From JAVZCJ01 sp964532175 (GTDB taxonomy: Archaea; Thermoproteota; Nitrososphaeria_A; Caldarchaeales; JAVZCJ01), in NCBI GenBank assembly GCA_964532175.1, contig CAZHGP010000043.1:1-10518 (forward strand): a stretch of 10,518 nt of DNA, read 5' to 3'. This document shows, in pieces, positions 1 through 6,611 of this stretch (its first letter is position 1; each line of letters starts with the position of its first letter). Below the pieces are notes generated by a model. That model ran no database searches. It saw only the letters and a program-made list of their open reading frames with translations, and was not told where the DNA came from. The position numbers and the translations under genes were made by a program.

Positions 1-1
1 A

Positions 2-421
2 AAACTTAGAGAAGATATGAATAGAGGATTTGAAATTGTTGAAAGACATATTTCAGCTTTAGGAGCAAGATGGGGAATAATGACTGAAAATGCATTTAGA
101 GAAGGAATAAAAGGATTATTAGAAAAAGAATTTAATATAAAAATAGAAAGATGGAAAGATTATGATAATGAAGGAATTGTATATGGTTATCCTAGTCCAA
201 TTGAAATTGATATTGCATTAAAAGATGAAAAAATTATATTAATTGAAATTACTTCCCATGCAAGAGCTTCTGATATTTCATTATTTAAAAAGAAATGCAT
301 ATTCTATGAAAAGAAAACAGGAAAAATTCCTTCAAGATTAATCGTTGTAACTCCGTATGCGGATGAAAATGCAATAAATACTTCCAAAAAACTTAATATA
401 GAAATTTATACCAAAGTTTAA
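2..421 (+). CDS. DUF3782-like / PD-(D/E)XK nuclease-like protein, 5' end outside window
   Basis: The frame is open to the left edge: codons Lys-Leu-Arg-Glu-Asp precede the first ATG at 17, so this is probably the C-terminal part of a longer gene rather than a gene starting at 17. The segment GARWGIMTENAFREG and the following domain resemble archaeal DUF3782-type proteins, which usually carry an N-terminal coiled coil followed by a restriction-endonuclease-like fold; that coiled coil would lie upstream. In the core, an acidic strand (IEIDIAL) is followed by a hydrophobic strand ending IEITSHA, which matches the D...E-x-K layout except that the usual Lys is Thr. The protein ends with a predicted beta strand (RLIVVTPYA) and a short helix. 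Biochemical role is unknown for the family; nuclease activity here is doubtful without the Lys. The family assignment is from memory of the motif pattern. Confidence 0.7.
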   Translation, partial: KLREDMNRGFEIVERHISALGARWGIMTENAFREGIKGLLEKEFNIKIERWKDYDNEGIVYGYPSPIEIDIALKDEKIILIEITSHARASDISLFKKKCIFYEKKTGKIPSRLIVVTPYADENAINTSKKLNIEIYTKV

Positions 422-445
422 TCTTATCATAATTTAATAAAAAAT

Positions 446-486
446 AAAAAAATTAAAAGTAATCTTTTCAAATTTTTAATTTTTTT
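446..486 (+). terminator. AT-only inverted repeat ending in a T-run, possible terminator
   Basis: A perfect 13-base inverted repeat (446-458 with 474-486) encloses a 15-base loop and its right arm ends in seven Ts. It begins 25 bases past the stop of the first gene, a reasonable place for transcription to end. Archaeal termination relies mainly on T-rich tracts, so the T-run may matter more than the stem. The arms contain only A and T, so chance pairing in such AT-rich DNA is possible. Confidence 0.35.
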
Positions 487-502
487 GATTAAAAACTAAT
501 GG

Positions 503-524
503 GAATTTTATACGTATAAAATTC
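503..524. promoter_or_regulatory. Perfect 22-bp palindrome, candidate operator upstream of RNR
   Basis: The half-site GAATTTTATAC is followed directly by its exact reverse complement, with no spacer and no mismatch. It lies about 76 bases upstream of the candidate RNR TATA element and 128 bases before the start codon, in otherwise gene-free DNA. Symmetry without a spacer suits a dimeric DNA-binding protein better than an RNA hairpin. It does not obviously match the bacterial NrdR box. Function is inferred only from symmetry and position. Confidence 0.35.
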
Positions 525-599
525 TTAAAAAAAATCTGAGAGAAGAAACAAAACCATAATAAATAAAAAACATAATAAAAAATGATTTGGCATAAATAG

Positions 600-644
600 T
601 TTTATATTATTTAAGATTTTAATTATAATCGTTATTGAGGAGTG
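600..644 (+). promoter_or_regulatory. Candidate TATA element and Shine-Dalgarno site of the RNR gene
   Basis: TTTTATATT at 600-608 fits an archaeal TATA box. Transcription starting about 25 bases downstream, near 629, would leave a short leader of about 22 bases. That leader contains GAGGAGTG at 637-644, a good match to the archaeal anti-Shine-Dalgarno sequence, seven bases before the TTG at 652. This ribosome-binding site is what fixes the non-ATG start. The SD is seen directly; the TATA assignment is positional inference. Confidence 0.5.
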
Positions 645-651
645 TAAGAAA

Positions 652-3600
652 TTGAGTAAGATAGAAGTTAAAGTTGAGAAAGTTATTAAAAGGGATGGAA
701 GAATCGTTGATTTTGATGTTACTAGAATAGAAAATGCTATTAGGAAAGCAATGCTAGCAACAAATTCTTATAATAAAGAAGTGCTTGAGAAAGTTATTTC
801 ATATATTATTTTAATTATAAATGAAAAATATAAAGAAAAATATCCTCATGTAGAAGAAATACAAGATATAGTTGAATTTTCTTTAATGAAATATGGATTA
901 TTTGAAACTGCTAAAGCTTATGTTTTATATAGAAAAGAAAGAGAAAGAATAAGAGAAGAAAAAAAGAAAATCCTTCAAAAAAGTGAAGTTGATGAAGTTG
1001 ATAAAAATTTTTCAATAAATGCTTTAAGAATATTAGCTTCAAGATATCTTCTTAGAGATGAAGAAGGAAAAATAATAGAATCTCCTAAACAATTGTTTCA
1101 AAGAGTTGCAGCATTAATTGTTATTCCAGATATATTATATGATTCAAGAATTTTTGATAAAAATGGTTTACAAAAAATACATGATAAAGAAGATTTTAAT
1201 CCAGAAGAATATGAATTTAAAATTGGATTAAAAGAAATAAAATGGAATAGATGGCATTTAGAAAGAATGAAAAATCTTTATGATGAATTAAATTCACAAG
1301 GGAAAATGAAAGTAAGTTGGAAGAAATTTTTAGAAATGCTTTCAAATGGAGAATTTGATAATTATTATGAAAAATTCATGGAATATTATAGAATTATGGT
1401 TGAAAAGAAATTCATGCCAAATTCACCAACATTATTTAATGCAGGTGCAAGATTAGGGCAGCTTTCTGCATGCTTTGTTTTAGATATAGATGATAATATA
1501 GAATCTATAATGGAAACTGTTAAAGAAGCATCTATAATTTTTAAAACTGGTGGAGGAGTTGGAATAAATTATTCTAAATTAAGACCTGAGGGAGATGTTG
1601 TTGCTTCTACAAGTGGTACTGCTTCTGGACCATGCAGCTTTATGAGAATAATAGATGTAACAACAGATGTTATAAAACAAGGTGGATGTCTTTCGAGTGA
1701 TAGTTACATAAGAACAGATAAAGGACTAAAACAAATAAATCAATTTCCAATAATAAACCCAAGAGACGATTATCCTCTTAATATTTTTATTTATTCTGGA
1801 AAAGATTTTGAACATGCCTTTTTAGGTAGTCTAAATGGAAAATCAGAAGTATATAGGATATCTACAGAACTTGGAAATTATGTTGATGTAACTTATGATG
1901 AATTAGTTTCTACATTAGATGAAGAAGGAAACATAAATTTTAAAGAGGCAATTAAATTAAAGCCTGGAGATTGGGTAGTTATAAGTTTGGGTGGACTCCA
2001 AGGTAAGGAAAAGAAACTTCCTGAGGTCAATATTCAACATTTTAATGCAAATAAACTTAGAATACCAAATGTTATAGATAAAGATTTTTCAGAAATTTTA
2101 GGTTTTTACATGGCTGAAGGTTGCTTTAATAATGGAAGGTTTATTCTAACATTTAGTAATAAAAAGATAGAAGAATACTTCATTAAAAAAATAGAAAAAG
2201 TTTTTGGTCTTAAACCAGGAGAAAAAAGAGAAAATAAAAATTATACGGATGTTATTTGGTATTCAAGAGACTTAGAAAGATATTTTGAAAAACTTGGTTT
2301 TAAAAAGGAAAATTCTTCAAAAGCATTCATTCCTCAAATTATAATGGAAAGTGAAAAGGAAATAGTTTGTGCATTTCTAAAAGGACTATTCGAAGGTGAT
2401 GGAGGAGTTAGTAGCTATGGATATCCTACACTTACTACAACTTCTGAAAAATTAGCCTATCAAGTTCAACAATTACTCCTTTCTTTAAATATAGTATCAA
2501 AAATATCAAAGAAAAAAGCTTCAGATATAAAAGGTCATATGGGAAAAAATAATGTATATTATTTAAGAATAATAGATAGCTTCAGTATTAACAATTTTAT
2601 TTCTCAAATAGGCTTTATTTCTAAGAATAAAAATTCAAAAATTATTAAAAGAAAAAAATATGAAAAGAACTTTATTTTACCTAATCAAGAAAAAAAATTA
2701 ATAAAAATTTATGAAAAAATTAAGGAGGAAAATAAAAAGCTTGCTAGCAATTTCTATAGAAAAATCCATAAATACATGCTAGGATATAGGAATTTAACTT
2801 TATATGCATTGAAAAGAATTTCTGAAGAATTTCCAATTCTAAAGGAAGAATTTAAAGAGATCCTAGAAGGTAAATACTATTTTGCAAAAATATCTTCTAT
2901 ATCAAAAACAAGAAAAGATACGTTTCATTTAGAAGTTTCTCCATCTGGACAATTTGTCGCTAATGGTATCATCATACATAATAAAAGAAGAGGAGCAAAT
3001 ATGGGAATATTAAATGCATCACATCCAGAAATTGAAAAATTCATAACATTAAAATCAACTGAAGGAGTATTAGAGAATTTTAATATTTCCGTTGCATTAA
3101 ATAAAGATTTTTGGGATGCATATGAAAAAGATGAGCCATACTTTTTAATTAATCCAAGGAATGGAAAAAGTGTTAAAAAAATAGATCCTAAACATTTATT
3201 AGAAATAATTGCTTTATCAGCATGGAAAACAGCTGATCCAGGAGTATTATTTTTAGATAATATAAATAAAAGGAATATTTTAAAGAAAGCTAGAGGAGAA
3301 ATAACAGCAACTAATCCTTGTGTAGTAGGAGATACTTTAATCTCTACTGAATATGGATTAATGAGAATGAAAGATTTAGTAAAGAAATATCCTAATGGTG
3401 GAATTAAAATTGCAATCGATAATAGAGTACCTATTCAAATTATGAATCCAGATGGTACGATAAGCTTAATGCAAACTATGCAAAAAGGAGTTAATTTTAA
3501 TACAATATCTAGAGCTTTTTGTACAGGATTAAAAGAAGTTTATAAATTAATAACAAAATCTGGTTATGAATTAATTGCAACACCAGACCATAAAGTTTTA

Positions 3601-5796
3601 ACAAATAAAGGATGGGTAAGGATAATCGATTTAAAACCATTAGAACATAAAGTTTTAATTCAATCTGGTGAGGGTAAATTTAATAATAATTATCAATTAC
3701 CATTTAATGTAAAAAATGAATATAAAGGAAGAAATGGAAGATTATATAAACTAAATTTACCAACAAAATGGAGTAAAGAATTAGGACAAGTTTTAGGATG
3801 GTTAATAGGAGATGGTTGGTTAAAAAATGGGAAAAATTGTAGAGTTGAATTTACATTTTCAAAAGAAGATAAAAAAATTCTAGAATACTTTAAATCAATA
3901 ATTAATAAGTGGTATAATTATAATATAAAAGAAGTAAAAAGAAAGAATGGAGTATATCATTTATCTTATCATTCAAAATATTTTGTTGATTTCTTTAAAA
4001 AATTAGGTGTAAAAAGTGTAAATGCAAAAGAAAAAGTTGTTCCTGAAAGTATCTTTATTGCACCTAAAGAAGCTGTTATTGGATTTTTACAAGGATTATT
4101 TACTGCAGATGGTACAATTGGATATGATGAAAATAATGGTAATTATTATATAAGATTAACTTCAAAATCAAAGAAGCTTTTGAAAGATGTTCAAATATTA
4201 TTACTAAATCTTGGAATAAAAACTAAAATATATGATAGAAGTAGAAAACCTAGGAAAATATTCCCTTATAAAAATAAGAATGGAAAAATTAAATATTATA
4301 AAGTAGATGGAGAATGTTATGAGTTACATATAAGTAAAGAAGACATTAAAAATTTCATTAATAAAATAGGTTTCTTATTAAATAAATATCATAATAAAAT
4401 TAAAAAGCTAAAAATGAAAGATTTTTATGAAACTATATTTGAAGATGAAATCTTATTAATTGAGCCATGTGGAAAAGAATATGTGTATGATTTAACTGAA
4501 CCAAAAACTTTTAGCTTTATTTCAAATGGAATAATATCACTTGATTGTGGAGAACAACCTTTATATCCATATGAATCTTGCAATTTAGGATCTATTAATT
4601 TATATGCTTTTATAAAAAGAGATATCGAAGGAAATGTAGAATTTGATTGGAAAGAATTAGAAAAAACAATAAGGATTGCTATTGATTTTTTGGATAATGT
4701 AATAGATGTTAATAAATATCCACTTAAGAAAATAGAAGAAAGAACTAAAGAATCTAGAAAAATAGGTTTAGGAATGATGGGTTTAGCTGATACATTGTTT
4801 GCATTAAAAATCCCATATAATAGTGAAGAAGGTTTTGAATTTATGAGGAAAATAGCTGAATTTATTGATTATCATGCATATATTCGATCAATAGAAAGAG
4901 CAAAAGAAAGAGGAGCATTTCCATTATTCGAAAAAAGCGGCTATGTAGATGGAGAAATGCCAGTAGAAGGATTTTATCATAAAAATATTTGGAATTTTGA
5001 TTGGGATAAAATAATCGAAATGATAAAAAAATATGGTGTTAGAAATTCAAATTTAACATCAATTGCTCCAACAGGTACTATATCTATGATAGTTGATGCG
5101 TCTTCTGGCTTAGAACCTCAATTTGCTTTAATATATGAAAAAACAGTAACTATTGGAAAATTTTATTATGTTAATCAAGAACTTGAGATACAATTAAGAG
5201 AGAGAGGGCTTTATAATGAAAAAATAATAGAGAAAATTGCTGAAAATGGTGGATCTATACAAGAAATAGATGGAATACCTGAAGATTTAAAGAAAGTTTT
5301 TGTTACTGCTTACGATATTCCATGGTGGGATCATATAAGAGCTCAATATGAGATAGGTTTATGGGTAGACGCTGGAATAAGTAAAACAATAAATATGGCA
5401 AATTGGGTAAGTGTAGAAGATGTTAAAAATGCTTATCTTTTTGCTTACAAATTGGGATTAAAAGGGATAACAATTTATAGAGATGGATCTAAAACAAAAC
5501 AAGTTTTAACTACTCCTACTCAAAGGAGGGGAAAATACTTAAAAATTGTTGAAAATAAAACAATCGATATGCTTAATAAATATGGAATTAAAGCAACTAT
5601 TGAAGAAAAAGAAGAAAAAATAAATTCTCTTCCATTCCTTAAAATGGATATACCTAAATTTAATCTTTTACCAAAAGAAGTAAAGAAAAAAGCAAAAAGA
5701 GAAGTTTGTCCTATGTGCCAAAGTCAAAGCTTAGTTTATCATGAATCATGCGTAACATGTATGAATTGTGGATGGAGTGAGTGCGTCGAAGCATAA
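652..5796 (+). CDS. nrdJ: Adenosylcobalamin-dependent (class II) ribonucleoside-diphosphate reductase precursor with two inteins
   Basis: This enzyme reduces ribonucleotides to deoxyribonucleotides using an adenosylcobalamin-derived thiyl radical. The precursor has 1714 residues; removing two inteins (346-777 and 890-1298) leaves 873, normal for archaeal class II enzymes. Residues about 5-100 form an ATP-cone. Cys274 (SACFV) and Cys1310 (ESCNLGS) are the expected redox pair. Asn888-Pro-Cys1299-Gly-Glu1301, joined after splicing, is the N-x-C-x-E active site with Cys1299 as the radical Cys. The phosphate-binding PTGTIS is at 1473-1478. The C-terminus carries Cys1686, 1689, 1700, 1703, 1706 and 1711, resembling the zinc-ribbon/redox tail of class II enzymes. 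The TTG start is chosen for its GAGGAGTG ribosome site; no nearby in-frame ATG exists. The cobA-type gene 193 bases downstream would supply the cofactor. Host identity is secure; whether both inteins splice is not. Confidence 0.97.
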   Translation: MSKIEVKVEKVIKRDGRIVDFDVTRIENAIRKAMLATNSYNKEVLEKVISYIILIINEKYKEKYPHVEEIQDIVEFSLMKYGLFETAKAYVLYRKERERIREEKKKILQKSEVDEVDKNFSINALRILASRYLLRDEEGKIIESPKQLFQRVAALIVIPDILYDSRIFDKNGLQKIHDKEDFNPEEYEFKIGLKEIKWNRWHLERMKNLYDELNSQGKMKVSWKKFLEMLSNGEFDNYYEKFMEYYRIMVEKKFMPNSPTLFNAGARLGQLSACFVLDIDDNIESIMETVKEASIIFKTGGGVGINYSKLRPEGDVVASTSGTASGPCSFMRIIDVTTDVIKQGGCLSSDSYIRTDKGLKQINQFPIINPRDDYPLNIFIYSGKDFEHAFLGSLNGKSEVYRISTELGNYVDVTYDELVSTLDEEGNINFKEAIKLKPGDWVVISLGGLQGKEKKLPEVNIQHFNANKLRIPNVIDKDFSEILGFYMAEGCFNNGRFILTFSNKKIEEYFIKKIEKVFGLKPGEKRENKNYTDVIWYSRDLERYFEKLGFKKENSSKAFIPQIIMESEKEIVCAFLKGLFEGDGGVSSYGYPTLTTTSEKLAYQVQQLLLSLNIVSKISKKKASDIKGHMGKNNVYYLRIIDSFSINNFISQIGFISKNKNSKIIKRKKYEKNFILPNQEKKLIKIYEKIKEENKKLASNFYRKIHKYMLGYRNLTLYALKRISEEFPILKEEFKEILEGKYYFAKISSISKTRKDTFHLEVSPSGQFVANGIIIHNKRRGANMGILNASHPEIEKFITLKSTEGVLENFNISVALNKDFWDAYEKDEPYFLINPRNGKSVKKIDPKHLLEIIALSAWKTADPGVLFLDNINKRNILKKARGEITATNPCVVGDTLISTEYGLMRMKDLVKKYPNGGIKIAIDNRVPIQIMNPDGTISLMQTMQKGVNFNTISRAFCTGLKEVYKLITKSGYELIATPDHKVLTNKGWVRIIDLKPLEHKVLIQSGEGKFNNNYQLPFNVKNEYKGRNGRLYKLNLPTKWSKELGQVLGWLIGDGWLKNGKNCRVEFTFSKEDKKILEYFKSIINKWYNYNIKEVKRKNGVYHLSYHSKYFVDFFKKLGVKSVNAKEKVVPESIFIAPKEAVIGFLQGLFTADGTIGYDENNGNYYIRLTSKSKKLLKDVQILLLNLGIKTKIYDRSRKPRKIFPYKNKNGKIKYYKVDGECYELHISKEDIKNFINKIGFLLNKYHNKIKKLKMKDFYETIFEDEILLIEPCGKEYVYDLTEPKTFSFISNGIISLDCGEQPLYPYESCNLGSINLYAFIKRDIEGNVEFDWKELEKTIRIAIDFLDNVIDVNKYPLKKIEERTKESRKIGLGMMGLADTLFALKIPYNSEEGFEFMRKIAEFIDYHAYIRSIERAKERGAFPLFEKSGYVDGEMPVEGFYHKNIWNFDWDKIIEMIKKYGVRNSNLTSIAPTGTISMIVDASSGLEPQFALIYEKTVTIGKFYYVNQELEIQLRERGLYNEKIIEKIAENGGSIQEIDGIPEDLKKVFVTAYDIPWWDHIRAQYEIGLWVDAGISKTINMANWVSVEDVKNAYLFAYKLGLKGITIYRDGSKTKQVLTTPTQRRGKYLKIVENKTIDMLNKYGIKATIEEKEEKINSLPFLKMDIPKFNLLPKEVKKKAKREVCPMCQSQSLVYHESCVTCMNCGWSECVEA
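1687..2982 (+). other. Intein 1 (432 residues, LAGLIDADG type) in the RNR specificity loop, atypical
   Basis: In-frame insertion at QGG^KRRGANMG of the reductase, the loop 2 region linking the allosteric specificity site to the active site. It begins with Cys346 (CLSSDSYI, block A) and ends ANGIIIHN (blocks F/G). Endonuclease blocks are present: LGFYMAEG with Glu489 and GLFEGDGG with Asp583, so the homing endonuclease may be intact. About 65 Lys-rich residues (679-743) between endonuclease and block F look helical and could be an extra DNA-binding module, as in PI-PfuI. Two splicing residues are abnormal: block B reads VTYDE, so the conserved His is Glu417, and the residue after the terminal Asn is Lys778, not Cys/Ser/Thr. 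Codon use differs slightly from the exteins (many CTA, some CTC and GTC). Boundaries are clear from the uninterrupted RNR motif; splicing competence is uncertain. Confidence 0.92.
3319..4545 (+). other. Intein 2 (409 residues, LAGLIDADG type) immediately before the catalytic Cys, C-terminal Asp
   Basis: In-frame insertion at ATNP^CGEQPLYPYESC of the reductase, so the +1 residue Cys1299 is also the thiyl-radical Cys. Block A is CVVGDTLIST with Cys890. Block B is the canonical ATPDH with His980. Endonuclease blocks are LGWLIGDGW (Asp1054) and GLFTADGT (Asp1153), both with catalytic Asp. The C-terminus reads SFISNGIISLD: the usual penultimate His is Leu and the terminal Asn is Asp1298, and block F also lacks its usual His (KTFSFI). 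Inteins ending in Asp are rare, but as I recall at least one RNR intein of this kind (Carboxydothermus hydrogenoformans) was shown to splice. Codon use is close to the exteins. Removal would restore the active-site motif exactly, which supports the boundary. Confidence 0.93.
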
Positions 5797-5835
5797 TTTT
5801 TTATTATTAAATATCTTTTTATCATCAATTATTGT
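5797..5835 (+). terminator. T-rich tract after the RNR gene
   Basis: The stop codon is followed at once by a six-T run and, after a short AT spacer, a second five-T run. Such T-rich tracts are the usual archaeal termination signal. Together with the 193-base gap before the next gene, this argues that RNR and cobA are at least partly separate transcription units. No stable stem is visible. Confidence 0.4.
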
Positions 5836-5977
5836 ATTTTATGATCTCAAAAAAAATATAGAATTAAAAAGTGTGATAATAGATAAAATAAATAGAATAA
5901 AAATTTTAGATATATTTAAGATAAAGTTTATTAATGGAAAAATTTTTAAGAATAAAAGTTTAAGAGAAGTTTATTAA

Positions 5978-5987
5978 GAGGAGAGAG
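5978..5987 (+). promoter_or_regulatory. Shine-Dalgarno site deciding the TTG start of the cobA-like gene
   Basis: GAGGAGAGAG sits immediately before the TTG at 5990, with GGAG six bases upstream of it. It resembles the RNR site and supports TTG as the initiation codon, since the conserved beta strand and P-loop (IYLYTGTGGGKTT) begin only three residues later and no upstream start is needed. Confidence 0.6.
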
Positions 5988-5989
5988 AT

Positions 5990-6556
5990 TTGGGTCATAT
6001 TTATCTTTATACAGGAACTGGTGGAGGGAAAACAACTAATGCTTTAGGATTAGCACTTAGATGTGTTGGACATAAAAAGAAAGTAATAATAATTCAATTT
6101 TTAAAATGGTGGAAAAATATTGGAGAATATAAAATTAGAAAATTACTTGAACCATATTATGAAATATATCAATTTGGAAGACCTGGATGGATAAAAGTTG
6201 AAAGTGGGAAAAGAAGAAAAATAATAAAAATTAATAAAGAAAAATTCGAAGTTAGGAGTATAGAAGAACTTGATAAAAAATTAGCTGAAAAAGCATTAAA
6301 ATTTGCTGAAGAAATTGTTAAAAAGAAGAAACCTCATTTACTTGTTTTAGATGAAATAAATTTAGCTTTACATTGGAAATTATTGGATATTAAAGAAGTA
6401 TTGGATTTTTTAGATAGAATACCTAAAAAAACACATGTTGTATTAACTGGAAGATATGCTCCTAAAGAATTATTTAAAAAAGCTGATTTTGTAAATTTAG
6501 TTATTGATAAAAAAATGCCTAAAGAAATAGTAACAACTAAAGGAATACAATATTAG
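5990..6556 (+). CDS. cobA: Cob(I)alamin adenosyltransferase (CobA/CobO/BtuR type)
   Basis: This cytosolic enzyme transfers the adenosyl group of ATP to cob(I)alamin (or a corrinoid precursor) to make adenosylcobalamin. The 188-residue length matches the family. A P-loop GTGGGKTT occupies residues 9-16, in the variant position typical of CobA. Then come the strand KVIIIQFLKW (31-40), the Walker B-like LLVLDEINLAL (117-127) and the family signature VLTGRYAPKELFKKAD (151-166). The C-terminal tail (KMPKEIVTTKGIQY) parallels the usual lysine-rich end with a final KGI. Its position just downstream of a B12-dependent reductase fits cofactor supply; the 193-base spacer with T-runs leaves co-transcription unproven. 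It ends 55 bases from the convergent aldolase-like gene. PduO- or EutT-type transferases are excluded by the P-loop architecture. Confidence 0.92.
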   Translation: MGHIYLYTGTGGGKTTNALGLALRCVGHKKKVIIIQFLKWWKNIGEYKIRKLLEPYYEIYQFGRPGWIKVESGKRRKIIKINKEKFEVRSIEELDKKLAEKALKFAEEIVKKKKPHLLVLDEINLALHWKLLDIKEVLDFLDRIPKKTHVVLTGRYAPKELFKKADFVNLVIDKKMPKEIVTTKGIQY

Positions 6557-6600
6557 AATTTTAATTTTTATTTTTTATCGATTATTTTTGTAATTTTGTA
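6557..6600 (+). terminator. T-rich tract between convergent genes
   Basis: Immediately after the cobA stop there are several T-runs of four to six within about 40 bases, which fits archaeal intrinsic termination on the plus strand. The 55-base convergent spacer has only a five-base A-run near 6605 that could serve the opposite strand. No GC-containing stem is visible. Confidence 0.45.
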
Positions 6601-6611
6601 TTATAAAAATT

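Noticed and set aside
540..600. Repeated CATAATAAA near 555 and 571 as a binding-site array
   Set aside because: Only two short AT-rich copies in A-rich DNA, not distinguishable from chance.
652..5796. RNR gene as a fusion of several enzymes or a pseudogene
   Set aside because: Both long insertions have intein block A, F/G and LAGLIDADG motifs, and deleting them restores contiguous RNR motifs without frameshift.
5768..5977. 69-codon open frame starting inside the RNR 3' end
   Set aside because: It overlaps the conserved Cys-rich RNR tail in another frame, has no ribosome site, and is low-complexity Ile/Lys/Asn translation of AT-rich spacer. I see no family resemblance.
5797..5989. Cobalamin riboswitch or other structured leader before the cobA-like gene
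   Set aside because: No conserved B12-box-like or G+C-containing helices are visible; the spacer is AT-rich with simple T- and A-runs.
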